This document shows, in pieces, positions 10,243 to 20,601 of a DNA stretch of 64,000 nt. Location: the NCBI RefSeq assembly GCF_030453185.1, contig NZ_JAKDKW010000001.1:1-64000 (forward strand), in the 5' to 3' direction. This stretch comes from Yaniella sp. (GTDB lineage: Bacteria > Actinomycetota > Actinomycetes > Actinomycetales > Micrococcaceae). The position numbers and the translations under genes are program-made. Position 1 is the stretch's first letter, and each line of letters opens with the position of its first letter. The notes under the pieces were generated by a model. The model was not told the DNA's origin, made no database searches, and saw only the letters and a program-made list of their open reading frames with translations.

Positions 10243-11448
10243 ATGACCAACGGTCCAACACCTCGTGTAGCTCGTGCTTGGGACTGGTTGACCGGCGTAC
10301 ATTCCAAAAAGTCGGCCTACTGGCTGATCTTAGGACCGACCCTCGCACTGACGTTCATCGGCGTCGTTATGGTGCTATCTGCATCGTCTGTGGAATTCAT
10401 TGGTGGCGCAGGCTCGTTTTCCTCGTTGAGTTCTCAGGGACTTTACGCCGTCATCGGGCTTGTGCTGTTGTTTTGGATGGGGAAGTGGCGACGGCAGACC
10501 TATCACAAGCTCGCGGTCATCATGCTGTTAATCAGCATCGTGCTGCTGGCTCTGGTCTTTACTCCGTTGGGTGTAGAAATCAACGGTAACCGAAATTGGC
10601 TCCGACTGGGCAGCTTCTCATTCCAGCCGGCTGAGGCTGCCAAACTAGCTTTTAGCGTGTGGGCAGCATACGCTCTCAGTCAGAAACTCAAATTTCAAAG
10701 TTCTGGCAAACACCTGCTGATTCCCGTGGTTTTTCCATTCGGGTTCGTGATTGTGGGCCTCATTATGGGTGGCCGTGATCTCGGCACCGTGTTGATTATG
10801 CTGATGATTATGGCCATCATCCTGTACCTGGGTGGTATGCGGACCGTCTACCTGCTAGGCACCGCGGCGATCGGTCTCATTGGTGTGGCGCTCGTTACCA
10901 TGATGTCGGACAACCGTATGATGCGCATCCAAGCTTGGATGGGCGACTGTGACCACCCCGCGGATCCCTGTTACCAATACGAACAAGGTATTTTTGCGTT
11001 GGCCTCGGGCGGATGGTTCGGCCTCGGACTTGGACAATCCCGACAAAAGTGGTCCTATATTCCTGAAGCTGGCAATGACTTTATTTTCACCGTGCTCGGC
11101 GAAGAACTGGGCCTGCTCGGTGCGCTGTTAGTCATCGGGCTGTTCGTGGTCCTAGGCATCGGCATGTTCCGTGTCGCCTATAACAGCACGGATAATTTTG
11201 TTCGTCTTTCCACTGGTGCGATCATGACGTGGTTACTAGGACAGGCCTTTATGAACATTGCGATGGTCACCGGGCTGCTGCCAGTTATTGGAGTACCACT
11301 TCCGTTCATCTCTGCGGGTGGTTCCGCGCTGCTTATGGCCATCCTGGCCGTAGGTGTGGTCCTATCCTTTGCGAGACATCAGGCACAAGAAATTCACGAT
11401 CGAACCTCAACGGCGCAAGGGCAGCCCGTCACGAAAGAAAGCGTATAA
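10243..11448 (+). CDS. ftsW: Peptidoglycan glycosyltransferase FtsW
   Basis: SEDS multi-TM protein, GNRNWL, PFISAGGSALL; SD AGGAG before ATG 10243. Confidence 0.95.
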   Translation: MTNGPTPRVARAWDWLTGVHSKKSAYWLILGPTLALTFIGVVMVLSASSVEFIGGAGSFSSLSSQGLYAVIGLVLLFWMGKWRRQTYHKLAVIMLLISIVLLALVFTPLGVEINGNRNWLRLGSFSFQPAEAAKLAFSVWAAYALSQKLKFQSSGKHLLIPVVFPFGFVIVGLIMGGRDLGTVLIMLMIMAIILYLGGMRTVYLLGTAAIGLIGVALVTMMSDNRMMRIQAWMGDCDHPADPCYQYEQGIFALASGGWFGLGLGQSRQKWSYIPEAGNDFIFTVLGEELGLLGALLVIGLFVVLGIGMFRVAYNSTDNFVRLSTGAIMTWLLGQAFMNIAMVTGLLPVIGVPLPFISAGGSALLMAILAVGVVLSFARHQAQEIHDRTSTAQGQPVTKESV

Positions 11449-11456
11449 CTTATACA

Positions 11457-12569
11457 ATGACTACGACTATGAACGTTGTCTTCACCGGTGGCGGTACAGC
11501 CGGCCACGTCTCACCGATGCTTGCCATGGCCGAAGCTCTCGTCGACCGATACGTAGATACCGACGTTGATGTAGATGTCTTGATGATTGGTACAGCAGAA
11601 GGGATGGAGGCCGCACTCATCCCCGATGCAGGCTATAACTTTTCAACGGTAGACAAAGTACCTATGCCTCGTAGAGCGTCCGTCGACTTGCTCTCGGTCC
11701 CATTTCGACTCCGCAAAGCAGTCAAGCAGGCTCGACAACTTCTGCGTGAACATGAAACGCAAGTGGTCGTGGGCGTGGGAGGATACGCTTCAACCCCCGT
11801 GTACTTAGCCGCTCGGGCTGAGAAAATTCCAGTCATCGTACACGAAGGCAACGTGCGCCCTGGACTGGCCAATAAGCTTGCGGCTCGCTTCGCCAGCGTG
11901 GTGGCTTGTGCCTTTGAGGGTACCGATTTACCCGGTGTTATCCACGTCGGTATGCCCATGCGAAAGAACATTACAGATCTACCTATGGGTCCCACCATGC
12001 AGGCACAGGCACGCCAGTCTCTTGGCTTGGATCCTGACAAAACGACACTCGTGGTCACCGGTGGCTCCTCAGGTGCAATGAATCTGAACAACGCCGTTGG
12101 TGGAGCATTGGACGATCTCCTGGCAACTGACGCGCAAATACTGCATCTGACAGGCCGCGACAAGGTTGTGTGCGACGAATCAGGTACCGCGATCGAAAAA
12201 GATGGTTATGTCCAAGTCGAGTATATTGACGGGTTGTCGCGCGTTTACCAATCTGCCGACCTGATCGTCGCCCGTGCCGGAGCAGGGACCGTTCATGAAC
12301 TGGCAGCCATCGGCCTTCCATCGGTCTTGGTTCCACTGCCTATCGGTAATGGTGAGCAGGAACTCAACGCGGCCGGGCTGAAGGACTCTGGTGCGGCCGT
12401 TGTGGTTGCTGATCATGATTTCACCTCCCAGTGGGTAGCCACCCGGTTGCCCAATCTCTTACTTGATGAACCCCGCCTGGAATACATGGCCCAAACCGCC
12501 AAAAATCTGGGTATCACCGATGCCGCCGAAACCATGGCCACCATCATTTCCGAAACGAAAGTCGCATGA
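11457..12569 (+). CDS. murG: UDP-GlcNAc transferase MurG
   Basis: VFTGGGTAGHVSPMLA, VVTGGSSGAMNLN; ATG 11457 chosen, upstream ORF extension overlaps ftsW. Confidence 0.95.
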   Translation: MTTTMNVVFTGGGTAGHVSPMLAMAEALVDRYVDTDVDVDVLMIGTAEGMEAALIPDAGYNFSTVDKVPMPRRASVDLLSVPFRLRKAVKQARQLLREHETQVVVGVGGYASTPVYLAARAEKIPVIVHEGNVRPGLANKLAARFASVVACAFEGTDLPGVIHVGMPMRKNITDLPMGPTMQAQARQSLGLDPDKTTLVVTGGSSGAMNLNNAVGGALDDLLATDAQILHLTGRDKVVCDESGTAIEKDGYVQVEYIDGLSRVYQSADLIVARAGAGTVHELAAIGLPSVLVPLPIGNGEQELNAAGLKDSGAAVVVADHDFTSQWVATRLPNLLLDEPRLEYMAQTAKNLGITDAAETMATIISETKVA

Positions 12570-14077
12570 TGACCAACCACGACATACCACGTCTGCAAGA
12601 CATCCGGCACGCCCACTTTCTGGGCATTGGGGGAGTAGGAGTATCGGGCGTCGCACGTATTTTACTCGCGCGTGGCATCACCGTGACGGGGACGGACGCC
12701 AAAGATTTGCCTGTTATGCAGCAATTACGCGAACGCGGCGCCACCATTTACGTTGGCTACCAAGCCGAAAACTTCCATCATGCACAAGAACAAACCGGCA
12801 GCACCATTGACGTCGTTATTGCTTCCACAGTGGCCGGGGCCAACAATCCTGAACGGCAGGCCGCCGAAGCTGCTGGTGTGCCCATTTATCACCGTTCTCA
12901 AGGACTTGCCGCCGCGATGGACGGCAAAAAGGTCCTCACAGTAGCCGGCACACACGGGAAGACCACCACTTCATCGATGGCAGCCGTGACTTTTTCCCAT
13001 GCTGGTGCCCAGCCTTCTTTCGCTGTAGGTGCCGCCATCGCCAACCTTGGCACAAATGCGGATCACGGCACCGGTGAATGGTTTATCGCGGAGGCCGATG
13101 AATCCGACGGTTCGCTGCTGAACTACACCCCCGATATTTCGATCATCACCAATATTGAAGCTGATCACTTGGACTATTACGGGACTGAAGCGGCCGTCCA
13201 CCAGGTATTTACAGACTTTGCGACGCAGATCCGTCCAGATGGTGCCCTGGTAATATGCGCGGACGACGAAGGAGCCGCAGCACTGGCCCAGCGCCACCGC
13301 GACGCCGGCACCGCACAGGTACCAAGCGCCAAGGTATACACGTATGGTCTTGCTCCAAGCATGAATCCGACAGTCCGTACTAATAGCCATACTCACACGC
13401 TGGACTTAGCAATCACCGATATTCAACCGGACGTGACTGGTTCCGGCCAACAGGTGACGTATCAATTCAGTGACGGTAGTTCACAAACTGTTGCGCTGGC
13501 TACGCCCGGAACGCATAACGCGCTCAACGCAGCTGGTGTGCTGCTGGCTGCCGTACTGGCAGGTATCCCGTCAGCAGACGCCGCGACAGGTCTGGCGTCA
13601 TTCACCGGCTCAGCTAGGCGTTTTGAGCACCACGGCACGGTGAACGATATCCGTGTATATGACGACTACGCTCACCATCCCACAGAAGTCCATGCGGCTA
13701 TTACGGCGGCGAACACGATGGCTGCGGGGAATAAGGTACACGTCGTTTTTCAGCCGCACCTGTTCTCACGGACCCGCGACTTTGCACAAGAATTTGCCGC
13801 AGCACTCTCACTCGCGTCGACGGTTCGAGTACTGGAAATCTACCGTGCTAGAGAAACACCCATCGAGGGCGTGACCGCCGAGCTTATTACTGATCAATTG
13901 GCGCGAGAGCTCACCGCCCGCTACCCGCAGTCGACGCAAGTGGCTAGCCGGGAGGCTGCTGTGAAATCGGTGGTACAGGCAGGGACGCCGGGCGACATCA
14001 TCCTGACGCTGGGAGCCGGTGATGTCAACCAGCTCATCGAAGCCATTGTTGCCGGACTCAACCAACACAATAGCTAG
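12566..14077 (+). CDS. murC: UDP-MurNAc L-Ala ligase MurC
   Basis: HFLGIGGVGVSGVA, GTHGKTTTSSM, DDYAHHPTEV. Confidence 0.96.
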   Translation: MMTNHDIPRLQDIRHAHFLGIGGVGVSGVARILLARGITVTGTDAKDLPVMQQLRERGATIYVGYQAENFHHAQEQTGSTIDVVIASTVAGANNPERQAAEAAGVPIYHRSQGLAAAMDGKKVLTVAGTHGKTTTSSMAAVTFSHAGAQPSFAVGAAIANLGTNADHGTGEWFIAEADESDGSLLNYTPDISIITNIEADHLDYYGTEAAVHQVFTDFATQIRPDGALVICADDEGAAALAQRHRDAGTAQVPSAKVYTYGLAPSMNPTVRTNSHTHTLDLAITDIQPDVTGSGQQVTYQFSDGSSQTVALATPGTHNALNAAGVLLAAVLAGIPSADAATGLASFTGSARRFEHHGTVNDIRVYDDYAHHPTEVHAAITAANTMAAGNKVHVVFQPHLFSRTRDFAQEFAAALSLASTVRVLEIYRARETPIEGVTAELITDQLARELTARYPQSTQVASREAAVKSVVQAGTPGDIILTLGAGDVNQLIEAIVAGLNQHNS

Positions 14078-15048
14078 TGCCCATGTCGAAAAACCCGCCC
14101 AAGAATCCATCAAATAACTCGGATGATACCAACCAAGTCGCAGAAAAGTTTCCCGGCCTGGCAGCTAAAAAACCGGCCAAATCTATCTCGGTCGAACGTC
14201 CTATCCACTCCGACGAGAAAACTGTCACGGAAACTGGAATCCCCCGGGTCGATGACGAACCCGCAAGGCCATCGGACCCCGCGTTGGAGGCGGACGACAA
14301 TGATATCGATGAGACAGTTTTGGAGCTTCCGCCAAGTCCCGAACAGCGGAAGATTAAGCGTCGTCGGGCCCTCTGGATAAGTATCCTGTCCACCTTGGTG
14401 CTTCTCGGTGGTGGCTGGGCTGTGTTGTATTTCTCACCGATTCTGGCAATCGAAGAAATTGAACACGAAGGACTGGACTTAGTGACCGAGTCACAAGCAG
14501 TCGAGCGTACCGCGGGGCTGGAGGGTAAACCACTACCTCAAGTCGGGGAACGTGGTGTGAACGAACTGTTTGAAAACATCCCCGCGGTAAAAGACGTGAC
14601 GTTGCGAGCAGAACCACCACACGGACTCGTTGTCAACATCAATGAGTATCAACCTATCGCCATGGGCCCACGAGGCAAAGAGTACGTGGTGTTTTCCGAA
14701 GACGGTACTGAACTCGCTGAAATCACTTCCAAAAAAGCCCAGGAATTTGATCTTCCCGTGGTCGCATCAGCTGCCGATGTGACCGACGAAGATGTATTCA
14801 ACACGATCAATGAAGTATTGGGGTCATTGCCGGACGATTTGCGCGACCAGGTACGAGCAGCATCGGGGTCGTCGATTGACTCAATTGAGCTCGAACTCAC
14901 TTCTGGCAAAGTGGTGATGTGGGGCAATAATGAAGATGCTGAGAAGAAGGCCAAAGTTCTTGAAGCTCTGCTCGGACTCGAGGACGATGAAGCGGCACAA
15001 ATATCGGAATATGATGTTTCCGCACCCGACTTTCCGGTTACTCGGTAA
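14077..15048 (+). CDS. ftsQ: Cell division protein FtsQ/DivIB (POTRA)
   Basis: Cytoplasmic tail, single TM, POTRA-like extracellular domain, position between murC and ftsZ. Confidence 0.88.
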   Translation: MPMSKNPPKNPSNNSDDTNQVAEKFPGLAAKKPAKSISVERPIHSDEKTVTETGIPRVDDEPARPSDPALEADDNDIDETVLELPPSPEQRKIKRRRALWISILSTLVLLGGGWAVLYFSPILAIEEIEHEGLDLVTESQAVERTAGLEGKPLPQVGERGVNELFENIPAVKDVTLRAEPPHGLVVNINEYQPIAMGPRGKEYVVFSEDGTELAEITSKKAQEFDLPVVASAADVTDEDVFNTINEVLGSLPDDLRDQVRAASGSSIDSIELELTSGKVVMWGNNEDAEKKAKVLEALLGLEDDEAAQISEYDVSAPDFPVTR

Positions 15049-15198
15049 CTCGATACCGCTTTTATGTGGTGATCGGGCCGACACACGGTCGAGGGTCATT
15101 GCCCAGCCGATGGTGTGGGCATATTGTGTGCTAGAGAAGTAAACTTGGACGCAGCTTGAACTCCGTCCCACAAACGAACGCAGAATAGGGATCATATC

Positions 15199-16377
15199 GT
15201 GAGCTCACCCCAGAATTACCTGGCCGTCATCAAAGTTGTTGGTGTCGGCGGCGGCGGCGTGAACGCTGTCAACCGAATGATCGATGTCGGATTGCGCGGT
15301 GTTGAGTTCATTGCTATTAACACCGACGCTCAGGCACTGCTCATGTCGTCTGCTGAAGTAAAACTCGACGTCGGCCGTGACCTGACCCGCGGCCTCGGTG
15401 CAGGTGCCGACCCAGAGGTCGGCCGTCAGGCCGCCGAGGATCATGCTGAAGAGATCGAAGCAGCCCTCAAGGGGGCTGACATGGTCTTCGTGACCGCAGG
15501 CGAAGGTGGTGGAACCGGAACCGGTGCTGCCCCCGTTGTAGCCCGTGTCGCACGTTCACTCGGTGCGTTGACCATCGGTGTGGTCACCCGACCGTTTACC
15601 TTCGAAGGTCGCCGTCGTGCAACCAATGCCGAAACAGGTATTGACTCACTGCGTGACGAAGTTGATACGCTCATCGTTATTCCGAATGATCGGCTGCTGT
15701 CGATTTCAGATCGTTCCATTTCCATCATGGAGGCCTTTGAAGAAGCAGATAAGGTGCTCTTATCTGGCGTGCAAGGCATTACCGATCTGATTACCACGGC
15801 CGGCCTCATTAACTTGGACTTCGCCGACGTCAAGTCGGTTATGCAAGGTGCCGGCTCAGCACTGATGGGTCTCGGCGCAGCACAGGGTGAGAACCGTGCT
15901 GTGGAGGCGACTGAAGCAGCGATTGCTTCACCACTTCTGGAGGCTTCGATCGATGGCGCACACGGAGTGCTCCTATCGATTCAAGGTGGCACAGATATGG
16001 GGCTGTTCGAAATCAACGAAGCAGCTCGAATGGTGCAAGAAGTGGCCCACCCAGAGGCCAACATCATCTTTGGCGCCGTAATCTCTGACAATCTTGGAGA
16101 CGAAGTCCGTGTGACCGTTATCGCAGCAGGATTCGATGACCCTGTCAATGCGGCACAAAATGCAGGGACATCGCAGGTAGCAGCTCCCGTGGCCCCAGTA
16201 GCCTCGATCAGTCCTGTGAGCGCGCCAGAACCGAATGTTCCGGAGGAGTCACCTGAGGACACTACTCAGAAGTCGGAAGAAAGCCAGGATCAGAACCGAG
16301 TAGAACCCTTACCGACCGTCGTTGAGTCATCAAATAAGGGCAACGACGACCTGGACGTGCCTGATTTCCTTAAGTAA
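15199..16377 (+). CDS. ftsZ: Cell division GTPase FtsZ
   Basis: [24 protein letters not shown]-terminal [13 protein letters not shown] start. Confidence 0.98.
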   Translation: MSSPQNYLAVIKVVGVGGGGVNAVNRMIDVGLRGVEFIAINTDAQALLMSSAEVKLDVGRDLTRGLGAGADPEVGRQAAEDHAEEIEAALKGADMVFVTAGEGGGTGTGAAPVVARVARSLGALTIGVVTRPFTFEGRRRATNAETGIDSLRDEVDTLIVIPNDRLLSISDRSISIMEAFEEADKVLLSGVQGITDLITTAGLINLDFADVKSVMQGAGSALMGLGAAQGENRAVEATEAAIASPLLEASIDGAHGVLLSIQGGTDMGLFEINEAARMVQEVAHPEANIIFGAVISDNLGDEVRVTVIAAGFDDPVNAAQNAGTSQVAAPVAPVASISPVSAPEPNVPEESPEDTTQKSEESQDQNRVEPLPTVVESSNKGNDDLDVPDFLK

Positions 16378-17104
16378 GCTGCTGATTCACCAGCACCGTA
16401 CTGACACCGGACATAATGTAGGTTTCACCTCCGTCGATGCCGGCAATATGTCGTTGACGGTGCTTGATCGGCACCATACGGCTGAGGATACTGCCAATAA
16501 CCGGCGTGCACTTGAAGTAGCATTGGGAATAGAGCCTGGTACAACAAGATTCGTTTCTCAAACTCACTCTTCTATAGTGCAATCCTCCGGTGACCAAGGT
16601 TGGACGCAGGTCGAAACCATAGGCGAAGGTGATGCAATCGTCTCGGAGGATGGAACCGATCCCATTGCCATCCTGGTAGCCGATTGCTTGCCGATTGCTT
16701 TCACCACCGACTACGGTCCAACTGCCATTGCACATGCGGGTCGCGTCGGCTTGTTGGGCGGCATCCTCCAAAACACTGTTCAGCAGCTTCGGACCCTCGA
16801 CGCCCAAGGAACCGGGACTATCACAGCGACGATCGGGCCTGGCGTCTGTGGACAGTGTTACGAGGTCCCTGAGTCAATGCGCGATCAAGCGAGTCTCGAT
16901 CATCCCGCCATTTTTTCTGAAACGACATGGGGGACTCCAGCACTCGATCTTCCCGCAGCTGCCGAAGATATTTTGCGGCAACGTGGTGTCGTTGTACAGC
17001 GAGTAGAAGAATGTACGTTGACGAACGAGCGACTGTTTTCTCACCGTCGGAATCCAGGAGTTGGTCGTCTAGCCGGCGTCGTATGGCAAACGAGGGAATC
17101 ATAG
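16322..17104 (+). CDS. Polyphenol oxidase / YfiH-PgeF family protein
   Basis: [34 protein letters not shown] motifs; start uncertain (listed ATG overlaps ftsZ). Confidence 0.85.
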   Translation: MSHQIRATTTWTCLISLSKLLIHQHRTDTGHNVGFTSVDAGNMSLTVLDRHHTAEDTANNRRALEVALGIEPGTTRFVSQTHSSIVQSSGDQGWTQVETIGEGDAIVSEDGTDPIAILVADCLPIAFTTDYGPTAIAHAGRVGLLGGILQNTVQQLRTLDAQGTGTITATIGPGVCGQCYEVPESMRDQASLDHPAIFSETTWGTPALDLPAAAEDILRQRGVVVQRVEECTLTNERLFSHRRNPGVGRLAGVVWQTRES

Positions 17105-17204
17105 CGATGCTGTACGACACACCGACGAATGCGACGCATTTCCCTGGTTTTGGCCGCTTTGTCCACTAGGGTCGAAGGTGTCTTAGGACCATCAAGGATT
17201 TGAG

Positions 17205-17771
17205 GTGCGCATGGTTAGCGGATTAAGGAAAGCTATGATCCGTATGGGTCTGGCTGATAGTGATGAAGCCTATGAGCAAGAACTCATAGAAGAAGAAGAA
17301 CGTAAAGCAAGTCAGGCACCTGCCGAACCTGCCCCGAAGCCAGAGGTGCGGGAAGCAGCCCCAGTGACCACCACGCCCGTGGAAACACCACAGGCGGGTC
17401 CACGCGCGGTGCCAAATGAAGATGATGACTACCGGGCGCCGGTTACACCTATCAAGCGTGTGGTCCAGTCCCGAGAGGAAAGCGCTGAAGTGCACAAACT
17501 GCGTACCATCCACCCGCGGTCCTATAATGACGCGAAGCTTATCGGAGAAGCAATCCGCTCAGGCATCCCCGTTATTATTAACGTCACCGACATGTCGGAA
17601 GCAGAAGCGAAACGGCTGGTGGACTTTTCAGCGGGACTCGCCTTTGGTCTGCATGGTGCGATCGAACGGGTAACGAATAAGGTCTTCTTATTGACGCCCA
17701 CAAACGTGGAAAACGTCATTGATGGACATTCAGCTACAGCCCACGACGAAGACTTCTTCGATCAGGCGTAA
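17205..17771 (+). CDS. sepF: Cell division protein SepF
   Basis: RSYNDAKLIGEAIRSGIPVIINVTDM...RLVDFSAGLAFGL..VFLLTP; start may be ATG 17211. Confidence 0.95.
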   Translation: MRMVSGLRKAMIRMGLADSDEAYEQELIEEEERKASQAPAEPAPKPEVREAAPVTTTPVETPQAGPRAVPNEDDDYRAPVTPIKRVVQSREESAEVHKLRTIHPRSYNDAKLIGEAIRSGIPVIINVTDMSEAEAKRLVDFSAGLAFGLHGAIERVTNKVFLLTPTNVENVIDGHSATAHDEDFFDQA

Positions 17772-17814
17772 GCAGATCCGCAAAGCCACACAGAACCAAG
17801 GATACTGAGGACTC

Positions 17815-18108
17815 GTGCAGATAGTTTGGACCACGTTGTATTTGGTCGCGACCATTTACTTTTTCATCCTCGTGGTACGCGTCCTCTACTCATTGGTCAA
17901 CTCCTTCGCGCACGACTGGAGACCACGCGGAATTAACCTCATCATTGCCGAACTGGTAATGACAGCAACTGATCCGCCATTACGCTTTTTCCGTCGGTTT
18001 ATTCCACCGTTGCGCCTCGGCCAGGTATCACTAGATCTGTCCTTCATCGTGGTGTTTTTCATTGTCATGATCATTCGTTTCGTGGCGTTGCAAGCTGCGG
18101 CAGGCTGA
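17815..18108 (+). CDS. YggT family membrane protein
   Basis: TDPPLRFFRRFIPPLRLGQVSLDLSF motif, dcw position; GTG start. Confidence 0.9.
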   Translation: MQIVWTTLYLVATIYFFILVVRVLYSLVNSFAHDWRPRGINLIIAELVMTATDPPLRFFRRFIPPLRLGQVSLDLSFIVVFFIVMIIRFVALQAAAG

Positions 18109-18299
18109 TTCAACTAAAGTGATATTGTTGATGTTTTGAGATATTTCGACATTGTGGCGGCGTGGACTACTCGTTTGCTAAGCCACGGTGATAATGTAAT
18201 CCTCAGATGAATAAGTAGACTAGAGTTCCGACTTGAACTACTAATGAGAAAACTCAAGTTTTCTAAATATGTACATGACCAAGTAATTGGGGTGACCAC

Positions 18300-18980
18300 A
18301 TGGCTCTCACGCCGGAAGTTGTAGTCAATAAGAAGTTCCAAGTCACGAAATTTCGTGAAGGCTACGATCAAGACGAAGTAGACGATTTCCTCGACGAGAT
18401 CGTTGAGGAATTGCGCCGTCTAAATCAAGAAAATGACGACCTACGGCGTCAGGTGACTGAGCTTGAAGCTCAAACCGGTGAAGAAGCACCTGTCCCTGCC
18501 CCTGTACCTGCTGGCGACGGAGACGACTCCACAACCACCTCGGCAGCAGACCTTCCCGTTGTTGAGCCAGAGCAGGAAGCTGAAACCGAAACACCAGCGG
18601 TACCAGCAGCGGAGCCGGAGCCTCTCCAGCAGACAACCGCTACGGCCGCAGCTCCTGTCGCGTCGGGTCATGAAGACACCGCAGAGTCGGCAGCCGGGGT
18701 TCTCGCTATGGCACAGCGCCTGCATGATGAATATGTCTCTGACGGCGAGCGCAAACGCGATGAGATCGTTTCTGAAGCTGAGCGTGAAGCCAACCGGCTG
18801 GTTACCGAGGCACAAGAAACCTCACGTAAAACGTTGGCAGACTTCGAAGAACGCAAGACCGTTCTGGAACGTGAAGTTGAAGAACTCCGCGGCTTCGAAC
18901 GCGACTACCGTTCACGGTTGCGCTCATTTATTGAAAACCAACTTCAAGATCTGGACTCACAAGCTCGAGTCACAGAGTAG
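18300..18980 (+). CDS. divIVA: DivIVA/Wag31 domain protein
   Basis: MALTPEVVVNKKFQVTKFREGYDQDEVDDFLDEIVEEL; A/P/E-rich linker, C-terminal coiled coil. Confidence 0.95.
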   Translation: MALTPEVVVNKKFQVTKFREGYDQDEVDDFLDEIVEELRRLNQENDDLRRQVTELEAQTGEEAPVPAPVPAGDGDDSTTTSAADLPVVEPEQEAETETPAVPAAEPEPLQQTTATAAAPVASGHEDTAESAAGVLAMAQRLHDEYVSDGERKRDEIVSEAEREANRLVTEAQETSRKTLADFEERKTVLEREVEELRGFERDYRSRLRSFIENQLQDLDSQARVTE

Positions 18981-19023
18981 TCTGGCACCCCGAGACGACT
19001 TCCGGGTTTTTCACGCCACGTAC

Positions 19024-19057
19024 GATGGTCGGCTATTTACATAAATAGCCGATCATC
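19024..19057. terminator. Strong hairpin after divIVA (possible terminator)
   Basis: GATGGTCGGCTATTT-acat-AAATAGCCGATCATC, 15-bp stem with one G-U pair; no clear U-tract. Confidence 0.5.
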
Positions 19058-19097
19058 TGCATGTAAAACAACGTTTTATTCTCTCAAAGGAGCCACC

Positions 19098-19637
19098 GTG
19101 GCCCAGCACGACCAACAGGTACCGCAGAGAGCCTGGTGGATTGCCTTGATTCCTTCGGCCATCGCCTACGTGGCAGACCTCTGGTCTAAAGAAACCGTGC
19201 TTGCCAACATGCAAGAAGGCGAACGTATACCGGTCCTGGAACCCATACTCACCTGGCACTTTATACGAAACCCAGGGGCCGCCTTTTCAATAGGCATTGA
19301 GTACACGTGGGTCTTCTCCATCATTCAAGCTGTCGGCCTCATCATCGTGTTATACCTAATCTTCAGTAAGGCCCGGACGCTCCCATGGCTTTTAACCCTC
19401 GGAGCGCTTGGCGGAGGTATCGCTGGCAACCTGACCGACCGTCTCTTTCGAGAGCCTGGTTTCGGTACCGGCCACGTCATCGACTTCATTGCCGTCCATA
19501 ATTTTGCGATCTTCAATATCGCCGATTCCTTTATAGTGGTCTCTATCATCATTATTGTCCTACTTGTAATGCTGGGCAAAACCATGGACGGCCTGCCAGA
19601 GGACACTGGCGACGACGCTAAATATGTCAACTCCTGA
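19098..19637 (+). CDS. lspA: Lipoprotein signal peptidase
   Basis: NPGAAFSIG, GNLTDRLFR, VIDFIAVHNFAIFNIADSFIV; GTG start. Confidence 0.96.
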   Translation: MAQHDQQVPQRAWWIALIPSAIAYVADLWSKETVLANMQEGERIPVLEPILTWHFIRNPGAAFSIGIEYTWVFSIIQAVGLIIVLYLIFSKARTLPWLLTLGALGGGIAGNLTDRLFREPGFGTGHVIDFIAVHNFAIFNIADSFIVVSIIIIVLLVMLGKTMDGLPEDTGDDAKYVNS

Positions 19638-20550
19638 ACCCGCTACCCAGACATTTGAAGCCACTGAGGCCATACGCGCGGATGCAGCAGTGGCCAAGGC
19701 CGTTGATATTTCTCGCACAAAGGCTGTCGAATGGATTCAGCGAGGCTTAGTTCGAGTAGGTAACAGAGACGCCCTAAAATCTACCAAACTCCGCCCCGGT
19801 GATCTCGTTGTGGTGACGCTGCCTGATGATCCTGACCCGCTAGAGGTGAAAGCTGAAACTGTGCAAGGTCTCAACGTGATAGCTGACGAAGAAGACTACG
19901 TCGTAATTGACAAGCCAGTGGGTGTTGCAGCACACCCATCTCAGGGTTGGCGCGGCCCCACAGTAGTTGGTGGTTTAGCCGCCTTGGGTATTAATATTTC
20001 GACGTCTGGACCACCAGAACGAAAAGGAATAGTCCAACGGCTAGATGTCGGGACTTCGGGACTTATGGTAGTCGCGAAAACTGAAGTTGCCTACAGTCGG
20101 TTGAAAGCTACCTTTCGAGACCGCACACCGCAGCGGAATTATCACGCCCTCATTCAAGGCCTGCCAGATCCCGTCAACGGTACTATCAACGCGCCCATTG
20201 ATCGTCACCCCGGCTATGAATGGCGGTTCGGTGTCGTAGAGGGTGGTCGCGAAGCCATCACGGAATACGAGACCATCGAAGCGTTTGGGACCGCAACTCT
20301 CGTCGATGTGCATCTTCATACTGGACGGACGCATCAAATACGCGTGCATTTCTCAGCGCTCGGGCATCCCCTCGCGGGGGATCTAACGTATGGAGCCGAT
20401 GCGAGTCTTGCCGCGGACTTAGGACTTACACGTCAGTGGCTGCATGCTGTTGGCCTTGGCTTTAAACATCCTGTCACCGGCCAGGACATGAGCTATACCT
20501 CCGAGTATCCAATCGACCTGTCGTATGCGTTGGATCGTTTACGTTACTAG
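19624..20550 (+). CDS. RluA-family pseudouridine synthase
   Basis: HPSQGWRGPTVVGGL, RLDVGTSGLMVVAKT, TGRTHQIRVH; 14-nt overlap with lspA. Confidence 0.93.
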   Translation: MSTPEPATQTFEATEAIRADAAVAKAVDISRTKAVEWIQRGLVRVGNRDALKSTKLRPGDLVVVTLPDDPDPLEVKAETVQGLNVIADEEDYVVIDKPVGVAAHPSQGWRGPTVVGGLAALGINISTSGPPERKGIVQRLDVGTSGLMVVAKTEVAYSRLKATFRDRTPQRNYHALIQGLPDPVNGTINAPIDRHPGYEWRFGVVEGGREAITEYETIEAFGTATLVDVHLHTGRTHQIRVHFSALGHPLAGDLTYGADASLAADLGLTRQWLHAVGLGFKHPVTGQDMSYTSEYPIDLSYALDRLRY

Positions 20551-20601
20551 GGCTAGACTGACTGACGCTAGTTCAAAACTTATCTGGAGGTCGACAGTTT
20601 C

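Noticed and set aside
11633-12163. 176-aa antisense ORF opposite murG
   Set aside because: Shadow ORF over conserved murG; no recognisable motifs, no SD
15441-15833. Long antisense ORF (130 aa) opposite ftsZ
   Set aside because: Lies entirely within a high-confidence ftsZ; composition typical of the antisense shadow of a coding frame
1-18980. Missing ftsA/zipA in the dcw cluster as an anomaly
   Set aside because: Actinobacteria normally lack ftsA and zipA; SepF and DivIVA are present as expected
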